A DNA stretch of 64,000 bases from Komagataeibacter xylinus (GTDB lineage Bacteria > Pseudomonadota > Alphaproteobacteria > Acetobacterales > Acetobacteraceae): NCBI RefSeq assembly GCF_031081985.1, contig NZ_JARWSK010000004.1, positions 186,001-250,000 on the forward strand, written 5' to 3'. Of the stretch, positions 9,501 to 18,175 are shown piece by piece. The translations under genes were made by a program, and so were the position numbers. The notes under the pieces were generated by a model. It was not told the origin of the DNA. It did no database searches and worked only from the letters and a program-made list of their open reading frames with translations. The stretch's first letter is position 1, and every line of letters starts with the position of its first letter.

Positions 9501-9591
9501 TGCGGGCAGCGCGCGGGTCGGCGGGTTTGGGCCATGTGCATTCCTGCCACGAGGAATGGGGCGCGGGCAGGGGCGGAATGGGCTGATCCAT
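6544..9591 (-). CDS. glnE: Bifunctional glutamine synthetase adenylyltransferase/deadenylylase
   Basis: About 1015 residues, slightly longer than E. coli GlnE (946). It covalently attaches AMP to glutamine synthetase and removes it, under control of the PII protein. Two homologous nucleotidyltransferase halves are visible. The N-terminal half has GKLGARELNYSSDIDLIILY (deadenylylation) and the C-terminal half GKVGSREMMPGSDLDLMVVF (adenylylation), each with the metal-binding DxD. The matching GxRxVEFVAQ-type elements are GGIREVEFVAQALQL and GGLMDVEFVAQGLQL. The ATG at 9591 is preferred, but an in-frame GTG at 9624 is possible; neither has a good ribosome-binding site. It is divergent from the AsmA-like gene. 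Confidence 0.95.
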   Translation of the reverse strand: MDQPIPPLPAPHSSWQECTWPKPADPRAARILRENLHDACARAGLPDLTTIPSIMPMLDALGGNSPYLSDLALRDTEAFAALVHEGADACVRRILATLDALPPDTARADIMAELREAKRQAALAIALADIGGAWSLEQVTLALSELAENALNAALRHLLLQAHETGRLRLRYPETPCRGSGFVVLAMGKLGARELNYSSDIDLIILYDPDRHPGNGELRHTFVRMTSDLVTLMEARDANGYVFRMDLRLRPDPSATPAAVSFPAAIQYYESMGRTWERAAMTKARPVAGDITAGRRFLKSIHPFIWRRHLDFAVIDDLHDMKARIDRHRNAGHANLDSLRAEDIRNPDTAMRWLLGQNVKLGQGGIREVEFVAQALQLVWGGRRPELRDPTTLGALRRLRRAGLLAREQSAILARNYRMLRQAEHRLQMRLDHQTHSLPDAADGFARFATFMNMGPPDELASSLLAVMQRSRRIFDQQFAENGPEDITIAPEDADAADRLRAHGFPAPDINDALAILNRWEGNRLRALRSDRARKLLRRLLPGLLAEIGRRQQPLAVLRRFDALLERQWAGVQFLSLLERNPALIHRIVTVLDCAPFLADHLAETPSALDGLLDMDGGPGAVSTVTALARRQVAAAQSAEQVLPVLRGLVCGEEFRLSVARLEHRMSEDRAARARTAMAETVMRGLLRLVSAEHRQRHGTVPGGAVAVVALGKVGSREMMPGSDLDLMVVFDHPGDVTESVVTPGDSPRARPLSAGTYYVRLAHAFVAALTAPGREGPLYEVDMRLRPSGSKGPVAVSLSAFRRYHAESAWTWERMALTRARVVAGPPGLAGPLRAAIATALDHAPDTPQARAQVLHDVRHMRERLARERPASSPWDIKRRRGGLMDVEFVAQGLQLVAPSPACRSQSTRTALLRLAQAGQISKTDARLLRRADLFWRALQGLIRIICGHDVPDTIAPASLEILTGEVGAPDAAGLLTRMDRMANDVTDVFDRLIALTDAPDGGEEAHDGGSPAA

Positions 9592-9656
9592 GGAGAAATG
9601 TCCGACAAGAGACTGGGAATGCACGCATATTGGCGCGGGTGCGTAGCGTGGACGGC

Positions 9657-12600
9657 ATGACGCAGGCAGGTCAAGCCGCGCCGCCGCCCGGTGGCATGCC
9701 GCAACGCCCGAGCCGCGTGCGCCGCGCGGTGCTGGCCGCGGGCCGCGTGGTGGTGTGGCTGCTGCTGCTGTGCATTACGCTGCCTGCCCTGCTTTTGCTG
9801 GTACTGACCATGCGCCTTTCGGCTGGTCCGCTTGAAGTTACGCCGGTGGTGCGCCTGTTCATGCCGCTGCCCGTGGCGCATGGGCGCGGGCATGAGGATA
9901 TTATTGGCAGCCTGTCGGCAGCCCATGTGCGGTTGGGCTGGAATGCGATGCATGAGGGGCTGCGCGCTCCGTTCGTGATCTGGGTGGAGGATGTGCGCAT
10001 CGCGCGCCGCGATGGCCACGTGGCCGATACGCTGCGCCGGGGCCGCATCACGCTCGACACCCCGGCGCTGGCGCATGGCATCGTGCGTATTCTTGAACTG
10101 TCGGCCTCGCATGGGCGGCTGCAGCTTGCGCGCAGCCATGAGGGCAAGATCGGCCTCGACCTCGGGCCGGACACGCCCTATCCCGCGCACAAGCCCGAGG
10201 AGGAATCCCCCCTCGACATGACCGCGCTGCGTCAGGCCGTGGTGTCGGACACGCATGTGCAGTTCACCGATCGCATGACCGGGCGCAACTGGCGGCTGGG
10301 CGAGGCGGATGCCCGGCTGAAGGTGGTGAACGATACCGGGCAGAAAGGGGTGGAAGGCGATATCCGCCTCGGGCTGGAAGGCAATGGCGAGCGGCTGGTG
10401 CTGCACGGGCAGGGCACCCATGCCGGTCCCCGCCATGTGGACTGGACCCTGGTGCTCGACCCCATCAGCCCGGCGGCCTTTGCGCCGGGGCAGAAGGAAG
10501 TCGCCCCGCTCGACCTGCCGGTGGGCGGGCGGTTGCAGATTGCTTTCCGCGATGGGGGGCAGGATCAGGGCTTTCTCATGCCGCGCGATTTCACGCTGCA
10601 TCTTGATGCGGGCAATGGCCAGGTCACCACGCGCAAGGCCGGGCAGTTCCTGGTGGGCGAGGGGATGGCCGACCTTGCAGGCACGCTGGGGCCGGGACCG
10701 GCCAACGCGCCGTTTGATGGCCCGCTGAAGGTGGCGCTGCGCAACCTCGAGCTGCACCTGCGCGCACCGGGCCATGCCGATGATGATGGCAGCGGCCCCA
10801 CGCTGAACGCCACGGCGGCACTCAGCGCCGCATCGCTGCTTGACCCGGCCCACGTCCAGCTTGACGTAGGCGCGCATGCGCGGGCGCTGGAGTTTGAAAC
10901 GCTGGCCGATTTCTGGCCACCGCGCGCCATGAAGGGCGCGCGCCGGTGGGTGACCGAAAACATACCCCATGGCCATGTGCGGCAGTTGCAGGTCAATATG
11001 GGCCTGACCAGCCACAAGGGCTGGGGCGGGCTGGACCTTGCCTCGCTTGGCGGCACGATCGATGCCGATGCGATGGAACTGCACTGGCTCAGCCCCATCC
11101 CGCCGCTGCACGACATGGATGCCCACCTGACCTTTGATGGTCCCGACGAGATCATGATCCATTTCGGCCATGCGTACCAGCTTGTCGATCTGGCGGGGCG
11201 GCACGTCGATGCCACGGGCATCGGGCGGATTGAGGTCGGCCCCGGCTCCATGCGCATTACCGGCCTGAACGAGAAGGTGCAGGTTGGCGACATCAACGTG
11301 ACCCTGCTGGGCAATGCGCGCGACGTGCTGGCCCTGCTGGCCGAGCCGCGGCTCAACGTGCTCTCGCGCCACCCCATGTCGTTCACGCATCCGTCGGGGC
11401 GGGCCAACGTGTCGCTGCACATAGCATTGCCGCTTGATGCGCATGTGCGCCTCGACCAGATCGACCTGCGCAGCCATACCGACCTGGCCCAAGTGCATCT
11501 GGGCAATGTGGTGGTGGGGCGCCCGCTTGATAACGGCGCACTGGGCATTGATGCCACCACCAACGGTCTGCTTTTGCAGGGCACGGGCGTGCTGGCGGGC
11601 ATTCCCTCAAGCGTGATCTACACCATGGACTTCCGCAGCGGGCCGATGGTGCATGCAGTGGAAAGCGCCAGCCTGCAGGGCCATGTCACGCCGGAAGGGG
11701 TGAAGCGGGCCGGATTCGAGATGGGCGAGCATTTCTCGGGCAGCGCCCTGCTTGATGTGGATTACGACCGCTACGTGGGCGGCAAGGCGCAGGTGAATAT
11801 CGACCTCGACCTTGATCGTGCGGCGCTGGCCATTCCCATCTGGTCCAAGAAGGTGGGGCAGGAGGCCAATGCCTCGGTCGAGCTTGACCTCGACCATGGA
11901 CAGATTGCAGGCATCGAGAACATGCGCGCCGTCGGCCCCGACCTGCTGATTGATGGCCATGCCGAGACCGCGGGCGGGGTAACGCGCCGGCTGGTGCTGC
12001 GGGGCTTTCGCATCGGGCGCTCGGTGGGCAATGCCTCGGTGCTGCTGCCGCAGCGTGAGAACGACCCTATTGGCGTGAACGTGGCGGCGAAGGTGCTTGA
12101 CCTCTCGCCGCTGGTCTCGTTCCAGACTGCGCCTGATGACACGGCGGCGAAAAAGGTGGCTGCCCACCAGGGCGAGAGCGGCGGCTACCACATGCCCGAA
12201 ATGGCGACCGGGCGTGTCAACGGCCCGCCGGGCCGCCGGTGGGATCTGAACGTGGATGCCCACACCCTGTATTACGGCCCCACCGATACGCTGACCAACG
12301 TGCACAGCCACCTTGAAACCAATGGCGTGCGCCTGACCCAGGGCATATTGACGGTGGAAGGCCCGGTGCCCGCGCAGGCGCACCTGACCCAGCAGGGCAA
12401 TGCCCGCCTGCTCGACGTGCATGTGGCAAGCCTGGGCGACCTGCTGCATGACATGAAGGTGACTGACGAGATGCAGGGCGGCGTGACCGACATCACCGGG
12501 CAGTTCGATGACAGCACGGCCACGGCCCCCTTCTCGGGCACGGTGCATATGGGGCCGTTCAAGCTGCGCAACGTGCCTGCCGTGGTCAGGCTGGCCAATA

Positions 12601-12992
12601 ACGCCTCGATCTATGGCTGGCTGCGCGCGCCGCATGCGCCAGGCATGCAGATCGAGCAGCTCAACGCGCCGGTGAAGATGGATGAAGGCGACATCCACAT
12701 TTCCGACGGGCTGGTCAGCAACGCCTCCCTTGGCGCCACGGTATCAGGCGACGTGAACCTGGAGAAGAAGACCCTCAATCTGGATGGCACCATCATCCCC
12801 GCCTTTGCGGTCAATGCAGCACCCGGCCACCTGCCGGGCCTGCTGGGCTGGCTGTTCAGCCCGGAGAAGAATGGCGGCGTGGTGTCGGCTACCTATCAGG
12901 TGACCGGGCCGATGGACAACCCGGCGGTGCATGTGAACCCCTATGCCATGCTACTGCCCGGCTTCCTGCGCAACCTGATGCATGTGCATTGA
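9657..12992 (+). CDS. Large AsmA-like envelope protein (DUF3971/YhdP type)
   Basis: A 1111-residue protein with a proline-rich cytoplasmic N-terminus, one transmembrane helix at about residues 23-52, and a very long beta-rich periplasmic region. Segments such as GMADLAGTLGPGPANAPFDG, a strand-rich middle, and a C-terminal AsmA-like part (SLGATVSGDVNLEKKTLNLD, then IIPAFAVNAAPGHLPGLLGWLF) match the AsmA/YhdP architecture. These proteins are now viewed as bridge-like carriers that move phospholipid between inner and outer membranes (family knowledge). Start chosen at the first ATG after the divergent glnE 5' end. The ribosome-binding site is weak. Confidence 0.85.
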   Translation: MTQAGQAAPPPGGMPQRPSRVRRAVLAAGRVVVWLLLLCITLPALLLLVLTMRLSAGPLEVTPVVRLFMPLPVAHGRGHEDIIGSLSAAHVRLGWNAMHEGLRAPFVIWVEDVRIARRDGHVADTLRRGRITLDTPALAHGIVRILELSASHGRLQLARSHEGKIGLDLGPDTPYPAHKPEEESPLDMTALRQAVVSDTHVQFTDRMTGRNWRLGEADARLKVVNDTGQKGVEGDIRLGLEGNGERLVLHGQGTHAGPRHVDWTLVLDPISPAAFAPGQKEVAPLDLPVGGRLQIAFRDGGQDQGFLMPRDFTLHLDAGNGQVTTRKAGQFLVGEGMADLAGTLGPGPANAPFDGPLKVALRNLELHLRAPGHADDDGSGPTLNATAALSAASLLDPAHVQLDVGAHARALEFETLADFWPPRAMKGARRWVTENIPHGHVRQLQVNMGLTSHKGWGGLDLASLGGTIDADAMELHWLSPIPPLHDMDAHLTFDGPDEIMIHFGHAYQLVDLAGRHVDATGIGRIEVGPGSMRITGLNEKVQVGDINVTLLGNARDVLALLAEPRLNVLSRHPMSFTHPSGRANVSLHIALPLDAHVRLDQIDLRSHTDLAQVHLGNVVVGRPLDNGALGIDATTNGLLLQGTGVLAGIPSSVIYTMDFRSGPMVHAVESASLQGHVTPEGVKRAGFEMGEHFSGSALLDVDYDRYVGGKAQVNIDLDLDRAALAIPIWSKKVGQEANASVELDLDHGQIAGIENMRAVGPDLLIDGHAETAGGVTRRLVLRGFRIGRSVGNASVLLPQRENDPIGVNVAAKVLDLSPLVSFQTAPDDTAAKKVAAHQGESGGYHMPEMATGRVNGPPGRRWDLNVDAHTLYYGPTDTLTNVHSHLETNGVRLTQGILTVEGPVPAQAHLTQQGNARLLDVHVASLGDLLHDMKVTDEMQGGVTDITGQFDDSTATAPFSGTVHMGPFKLRNVPAVVRLANNASIYGWLRAPHAPGMQIEQLNAPVKMDEGDIHISDGLVSNASLGATVSGDVNLEKKTLNLDGTIIPAFAVNAAPGHLPGLLGWLFSPEKNGGVVSATYQVTGPMDNPAVHVNPYAMLLPGFLRNLMHVH

Positions 12993-13002
12993 GAACATAA
13001 GG

Positions 13003-13086
13003 AAAAGTTTTTGGTGAAGCTTTTTTCAAAAAGCTTCAGAAGAAAGCCACTTTTTTGAAAAAAAAAGGCGGCGCCCAGAAACTTTT
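13003..13086. repeat. Three-arm palindromic intergenic repeat, probable bidirectional terminator
   Basis: Three stems can be drawn. The outer arm AAAAGTTTTTGG (13003-13014) pairs with CCAGAAACTTTT (13075-13086). A perfect inner hairpin GAAGCTTTTT/AAAAAGCTTC spans 13016-13037. A second inner hairpin GCC-TTTTTT/AAAAAA-GGC spans 13046-13069. The fold is a three-way junction filling the gap between two convergent stop codons (12992 and 13097). I recall very similar elements scattered through Komagataeibacter and Gluconacetobacter genomes; copy number could not be checked here. Confidence 0.7.
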
Positions 13087-13096
13087 ATCTTTGATT

Positions 13097-14398
13097 TCAG
13101 GCTTCCGGCGTGATTCGATCATGGCCGGGCAGCACGAACAGCACGGTCAGCAGCGAGCAGGCGATGCAGCCGGTTACGTACCAGTAGAACAGCCCCTCAT
13201 GCCCGATCTGCTTGAACCACAGCGCCACATATTCCGCCGTGCCGCCAAACACCGATACGGTCAGCGCATAGGGCAGTGCCACGCCCAGCGCGCGCACGCG
13301 GGTGGGAAAGAGTTCGGCCTTCACCACCGCGTTGATTGACGTATAGCCCGAAATGCCGATCAGCGCCGCCGTAACCAGGCCAAAGGCCGCCAGCGGTGAG
13401 TGCACGCTGGAAATGGCCTCCATGAGCGGCACGGTGCCCAGGCAGCCGATCACGCCAAAGGAAAGCAGCAGCCGCCTGCGGCCCACCCGGTCGGAAAGCG
13501 CGCCAAAGGCGGGCTGGATCAGCGCGAACACGAACAGCGATGCGGTCGAGACCAGCGTGGACTGCTCCTTGGCCAGCCCCGCCGTGTTGACCAGATATTT
13601 CTGCATGTAGATGGTGAAGGTATAGAACGCCACCGTGCCGCCCAGCGTCAGGCCGCACACGCCAAGCACTTCCCGCGGGTGCTGGAGCAGCACGCGCAGG
13701 CCGCCATGCGTGTTCCTGTCTTTTGTCGCGGCGCTGAACTGCTCGCTCTCGGCCATGCCGCGGCGAAACCACAGGATGGACAGCGCAAGCAGCGCGCCAA
13801 TGCCAAACGGCACCCGCCAGCCCCACGCGCCAAGCTGGGCCGGGCTGAGCAGTACGAATTGCAGCGCAAGCAGCACCACAAGGGCCAGCAACTGCCCCAT
13901 CACCAGTGTCACATACTGGAAGCTGGCATAAAACCCGCGCTGGGCAGGCGGCGCGATTTCGGAAAGGTAGGTCGCACTCGCGCCATATTCCCCGCCAAGG
14001 CTCAGCCCCTGCAATAGCCGGGCGAGCAGCAGGACGGAGGGCGCCGCCAGCCCGATCTGCTCATAGGTTGGGCACAGGGCAATGGCGAGCGAACCCGCGC
14101 ACATGGCGATGATCGACACGCTGAGTGCCGCCCGCCTGCCATGCCGGTCGGCCATGAGCCCCATCAGCCACCCGCCCACCGGGCGCATGAGGAAGCCGAT
14201 GGCAAACACCGCAGCACTGCGCAGCAGTTCGCTCGTCGGGTTGCCGGGCGGGAAGAACGAATGGGCAAAATACATGGAAAATGCCGCATAGACGTACCAA
14301 TCGTAATATTCGATCAGATTACCCGATGAACCCGCAATAATGCTTCGTATTCTCTGCGCGGTGGTGAGTGCGCCGATCTGGGGCTTGAAAACAGGCAT
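13097..14398 (-). CDS. kgtP: MFS dicarboxylate/2-oxoglutarate:proton symporter (KgtP family)
   Basis: A 433-residue, 12-helix major facilitator of the metabolite:H+ symporter family. It follows E. coli KgtP closely along its length: SSGNLIEYYDWYVYAAFS, SAAVFAIGFLMRPVGGWL, ADRHGRR in the loop after helix 2, LLQGLSLGGEYGASATYLSE, FYASFQYVTLVMGQLLAL and YTFTIYMQKYLVNTAGL. It should import 2-oxoglutarate or a similar acid with protons across the inner membrane. The ATG at 14398 (MPVFKPQ) gives the family length; upstream sequence in frame is poor and overlaps dctA. It lies 50 bp after dctA on the same strand. Confidence 0.9.
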   Translation of the reverse strand: MPVFKPQIGALTTAQRIRSIIAGSSGNLIEYYDWYVYAAFSMYFAHSFFPPGNPTSELLRSAAVFAIGFLMRPVGGWLMGLMADRHGRRAALSVSIIAMCAGSLAIALCPTYEQIGLAAPSVLLLARLLQGLSLGGEYGASATYLSEIAPPAQRGFYASFQYVTLVMGQLLALVVLLALQFVLLSPAQLGAWGWRVPFGIGALLALSILWFRRGMAESEQFSAATKDRNTHGGLRVLLQHPREVLGVCGLTLGGTVAFYTFTIYMQKYLVNTAGLAKEQSTLVSTASLFVFALIQPAFGALSDRVGRRRLLLSFGVIGCLGTVPLMEAISSVHSPLAAFGLVTAALIGISGYTSINAVVKAELFPTRVRALGVALPYALTVSVFGGTAEYVALWFKQIGHEGLFYWYVTGCIACSLLTVLFVLPGHDRITPEA

Positions 14399-14448
14399 GG
14401 TGTGAAACCTATGGACGCAAATGGAGGGCCGAAAGGAAAGGCAGGGCG

Positions 14449-15810
14449 TTAGTGAATGGTGGGGCGGGGCTGCCCGTCGGTGGCAAGGACGGGTGTATCG
14501 GCCTGCATGTCGCTGATCCGGCCCGACAGGGCGGCGGCAAGGCGCTGCGTGTCGAGCGCGCCCTCCCACCGGGCCAGCACGATGGTGGCCACCGCGTTGC
14601 CGATGATGTTGGTCAGCGACCGGCATTCGGACATGAAGCGGTCAATGCCCAGGATCAGCCCCATGCCCGCCACCGGCACGTCCGGCACGACCGCCAGCGT
14701 GGCCGCAAGGGTGACGAACCCGGCACCCGTAACGCCTGCCGCCCCCTTGGAGCTGATCATGGCTACAAGCAGCAGGGTGAGCTGCTGGCCCAGCCCCAGA
14801 TGCACGTCGGTGGCCTGGGCAATGAACAGGGCCGAGAGCGACATGTAGATGTTGGTGCCGTCAAGGTTGAAGGAATAGCCCATCGGCACCACAAGCCCGA
14901 CCACGGAGGGGGCGCAGCCTGCGTTTTCCAGCCGGGTGATGAGGGTGGGCAGGGCGGATTCAGATGAACTCGTGCCCAGCACGATCAGCAGTTCCTCGCG
15001 CAGGTAGCGCAGCAGCGGCAGGATGCGAAACCCGTTCCACCGCGCCACGGCGCCCAGAATGACCAGCACGAACAGGGCGGAGGTGACATAGAACGTGGCC
15101 ACCAGGAAGAAAAGGTGCAGCACCGCGCCGATGCCAAAGCGCCCGATGGTGAAGGCCATGGCGCCCAGCGCCCCGATGGGGGCTGCGTACATGACCAGCC
15201 GCACCACGCCAAACACGAGCTGCGTCAACTGCTTGAGCAGGGTCAGGATGGCCTGGCCCCTGCTGCCCATGCGCGAGAGGCTGACACTGAACAGGATGGC
15301 AACGAGCAGCACCTGCAATATGTCGCCCGACACAAAGGCGCTGACCACCGTATCGGGGATGATGTTGAGCAGGAAATCACTGAACGAATGCGCCTGCGCC
15401 CTTGCCGTATAGGCCGCCACCGCGTGCGCATCGAGCGTTGCGGGGTTTGCATGGATATGCGCGCCCGGCTGCACCACGTTGGCCACGATCATGCCCACAA
15501 CCAGCGCAAGTGATGAGAAGGTGAGGAAATAGACCATCGCCTTGCCCGCAAGCCTGCCTGCCTGCCCAAGGTCGGACAGGCCGGCAACCCCCGTCACCAC
15601 AGTGAGGAAGATCACCGGCGGGATCACCATCTTGACCAGGCGGATGAAGCCATCGCCCAGCGGTTTGAGGGTGACCGCCGCATGCGGGCAGAAATGCCCC
15701 AGCGCAATGCCCGCCACTACCGCAATGATCACCTGCGCGTACAGGCTGGTGAACAGGGATCTGCCGCGCGCGGGCTGGCCCTGCGGGCAGGTCGGCGTTG
15801 GCTTGAGCAT
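14449..15810 (-). CDS. dctA: C4-dicarboxylate:cation symporter DctA
   Basis: A 453-residue member of the dicarboxylate/amino acid:cation symporter family, importing succinate, fumarate and malate. Signature segments are [13 protein letters not shown] (serine-rich re-entrant loop), [18 protein letters not shown] (substrate/cation site) and [15 protein letters not shown] (second re-entrant loop). The N-terminal helices ([20 protein letters not shown]) are typical. The ATG at 15810 gives the usual length; an in-frame start at 15873 would add 21 unlikely residues. It is upstream of kgtP and probably cotranscribed. A divergent 244-bp region separates it from rmuC. I see no dctBD-type two-component pair beside it. 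Confidence 0.93.
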   Translation of the reverse strand: MLKPTPTCPQGQPARGRSLFTSLYAQVIIAVVAGIALGHFCPHAAVTLKPLGDGFIRLVKMVIPPVIFLTVVTGVAGLSDLGQAGRLAGKAMVYFLTFSSLALVVGMIVANVVQPGAHIHANPATLDAHAVAAYTARAQAHSFSDFLLNIIPDTVVSAFVSGDILQVLLVAILFSVSLSRMGSRGQAILTLLKQLTQLVFGVVRLVMYAAPIGALGAMAFTIGRFGIGAVLHLFFLVATFYVTSALFVLVILGAVARWNGFRILPLLRYLREELLIVLGTSSSESALPTLITRLENAGCAPSVVGLVVPMGYSFNLDGTNIYMSLSALFIAQATDVHLGLGQQLTLLLVAMISSKGAAGVTGAGFVTLAATLAVVPDVPVAGMGLILGIDRFMSECRSLTNIIGNAVATIVLARWEGALDTQRLAAALSGRISDMQADTPVLATDGQPRPTIH

Positions 15811-16054
15811 GATGACGCGGGTCCTTGGGGTCGGGTCGGTTTTATGTGCCGCAAACGGGCGGGATGGTGGCATGCCGGGGGTACGCTAGTGGGTTTTGGC
15901 GCGGCGCGAACCTGAAAATCAGGTGAGATGTCGATCGTTTCGGTTGGTGCATATCATCGGTTGCCAGATATTCCAAAAAAACATGATGACTTTACATCAG
16001 CCACATGACAGGGCACGGTCATGGTTTGTTCTTATTATGGGAAGTCCGTGCATC

Positions 16055-17386
16055 ATGGCTGATCTGTCCGCGTCACCCGTTATCTGGATCAGCCTGCTAT
16101 GCGCCGTCATATCGTGCCTGATGTCGTTTATCGTGCTGCGCAGGCTGTCTTTCATGGGAACCGGGCAGGATGCGGATCAGCTCGGGCGGCTATGCGTGAT
16201 GATGGAGCGCGAGACTGCCGCCCGCATGGCCGAGAATGAAGCCCAGCGCGCCCGCATGGCCGAGATCGAGCGCGCGCTCACCAACCGCCTCGACCAGCGC
16301 CACCAGGAACTGACCGAGACCTTCAACCGCATTGCCCGCATGATGGGCCGCGACCTGTCCGAGATGCGGGTGACCCAGTCGGAATCCCTGCGCGAGATGG
16401 CGGAAGAGGGCAGGCGCAACAGCGACGCGCTGCGCGCCGCCGTCAACGAACGCCTGCATGAGGCGGTGGAAAAGCAGATGCAGACCTCCTTCCAGCGCGT
16501 GCTCGAGCAGATCGGCGCGATGCAGAAGGCGATGGGCGAGGTCTCGGCCATGACCGCGCAGGTGGGCGACCTCAAGCGGCTGTTCTCCAACGTCAAGACC
16601 CGTGGTGGCTGGGGCGAGGCGCAGTTGCGCACCATCCTTGACGACGTGCTGCCCGCGGGCAGCTACGACACCAACCGCCGCCTGCGCGATGACAGCCGCG
16701 AGGTGGTGGAGTTTGCCGTGCGCATGCCGGTGCGCGCCACCGTGCCGCCGGTGCTGGCCATTGATTCCAAATTTCCCACCGAAGCCTATGAACGCCTGCT
16801 TCAGGCCGTGGAGGACTGCAACCCCGATGCCGAGCGCGCCGCACGCCGTGCGCTTGAAACCACGCTGCGCATCGAGGCCCGCAAGATCGCCACCAAATAC
16901 ATCGTGCCACCCGTTACGGTGGAATTCGCGGTGCTGTACCTGCCCACTGACGGGCTGTATGCCGAGGTGGCGCGCATTCCCGGCCTGCTTGATGAAATCG
17001 GGCGCACCTACCGCGTGATCGTGATGGGGCCGGGGCTGATGCCCGCCATGCTGCGCACCATCCACCTTGGCTATGTCACGCTTGCCCTTGAGCGCCGCAC
17101 CGATGATATCGCCCGCCTGCTTGGCGCCACGCGGCAGGAAATGCTGCGCATGGATGGCGTGCTGGAAAAACTGGCCCGCAATGCGTCCGCCATGTCCTCC
17201 TCCATCGACGAGGCCCGCCGCCGCACCGGGCTGGTCAGCCGCAGGCTGCGCGAGCTTGATGTTGATACGCAGGATGCGGCCACCCCCGATTCATCCGCCA
17301 CGCCCCCCGGCCCTGATGCCCCTGACCCTGATGCACAGGGCGATATGACGGCGCAGTGGGGGTATGAGGGTGTTCCGCCTCGCTGA
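16055..17386 (+). CDS. rmuC: DNA recombination protein RmuC
   Basis: A 443-residue RmuC-family protein. An N-terminal membrane helix (about 7-29) is followed by a long charged coiled-coil rich in Glu and Arg to about residue 180. Next is the nuclease-like core: VKTRGGWGEAQLRTILDDVL, VPPVLAIDSKFPTEAYERLL and EFAVLYLPTDGLYAEVAR. RmuC limits recombination at inverted repeats; it carries a restriction-nuclease-like fold but its activity is not well defined. The ATG at 16055 is chosen because it is followed directly by the hydrophobic anchor. The C-terminus is a proline/aspartate-rich tail. It appears monocistronic. Confidence 0.88.
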   Translation: MADLSASPVIWISLLCAVISCLMSFIVLRRLSFMGTGQDADQLGRLCVMMERETAARMAENEAQRARMAEIERALTNRLDQRHQELTETFNRIARMMGRDLSEMRVTQSESLREMAEEGRRNSDALRAAVNERLHEAVEKQMQTSFQRVLEQIGAMQKAMGEVSAMTAQVGDLKRLFSNVKTRGGWGEAQLRTILDDVLPAGSYDTNRRLRDDSREVVEFAVRMPVRATVPPVLAIDSKFPTEAYERLLQAVEDCNPDAERAARRALETTLRIEARKIATKYIVPPVTVEFAVLYLPTDGLYAEVARIPGLLDEIGRTYRVIVMGPGLMPAMLRTIHLGYVTLALERRTDDIARLLGATRQEMLRMDGVLEKLARNASAMSSSIDEARRRTGLVSRRLRELDVDTQDAATPDSSATPPGPDAPDPDAQGDMTAQWGYEGVPPR

Positions 17387-17437
17387 AATTGATTTTAATT
17401 GGCCGTATTTTGCTGCACGCGGCATAAGGGGCAGGTG

Positions 17438-18175
17438 ATGAATGTTCCGTCTGAAAACCTGCCGCCCGACCCCATGCCCACCGTGCCCCGGCCCGAGGCC
17501 ACGCCGCGCGTGCTGCTGGTGGAGGATGACGGCAAGATCGCGCAGGAAGTGATCGAGGAACTGGAAAGTCGGCATTATGTCGTGCAGCACGAGTTTTCGG
17601 GCGCGGCGGGGCTGTCGATGGGGCTGAACGCGCATTTCGATGTGATGATCGTTGACCGCATGCTGCCCGAACTCGATGGCCTGACGCTGATCGAGACCCT
17701 GCGCGAGCGGCAGGTGCATGTGCCTGTGCTGGTGCTTTCCGCCCTTTCGGCGGTGGATGACCGGGTGAGCGGGCTCAAGGCGGGGGGGGATGACTACCTG
17801 ACCAAGCCGTTCGCCATGGAAGAACTCGCCGCCCGCCTCGAGGCCCTGCTGCGCCGCCCCGATACCTCGCGCCACACCATGCTGCGCGCGGGCCCGCTGG
17901 AGATGGACCTGATCACCCGCACCGTGCGGCGTGATGGCGAGCCGATCGACCTGCTGCCGCGTGAGTTCCGGCTGCTCGAATACCTCATGCGCCGCCCCAA
18001 CCAGGTGCTTACGCGCAACATGCTGCTCGAGGATGTGTGGAATTACCGCTTCATTCCCCAGACCAACCTCGTGGACGTGCATATCGGCAAGCTGCGCCGC
18101 AAGATTGACGAGACGGGCCGCCCGCCTTTGATCCAGAGCATCCGCGGCGCGGGGTTCATGCTGCGTGTTTCGTAA
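17438..18175 (+). CDS. OmpR/PhoB-type response regulator
   Basis: A 245-residue regulator. The receiver domain starts near residue 23, with acidic pocket Glu29-Asp30-Asp31, phosphoacceptor Asp73 (in MIVDRMLPELDG), and the conserved Lys in YLTKPFAMEE. A winged-helix DNA-binding domain follows (LLPREFRLLEYLMRRPNQVL, then TNLVDVHIGKLRRKID, IRGAGFML). The first 22 residues are a proline-rich extension. The start at 17438 has AAGGGGCAGG just upstream. The stop overlaps the kinase start by 11 bp, so the two are translated together. The adjacent RND efflux operon is the obvious candidate target (inference). Confidence 0.92.
   Translation: MNVPSENLPPDPMPTVPRPEATPRVLLVEDDGKIAQEVIEELESRHYVVQHEFSGAAGLSMGLNAHFDVMIVDRMLPELDGLTLIETLRERQVHVPVLVLSALSAVDDRVSGLKAGGDDYLTKPFAMEELAARLEALLRRPDTSRHTMLRAGPLEMDLITRTVRRDGEPIDLLPREFRLLEYLMRRPNQVLTRNMLLEDVWNYRFIPQTNLVDVHIGKLRRKIDETGRPPLIQSIRGAGFMLRVS

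Noticed and set aside
7009-9660. Open frame of 883 codons on the plus strand across glnE
   Set aside because: It is antisense to a clear glnE and its translation has no recognisable domain.
15983-15999. TGATG/CATCA inverted repeat between dctA and rmuC as an operator
   Set aside because: Five-base arms are expected by chance in a region of this size, and no matching second copy was found.
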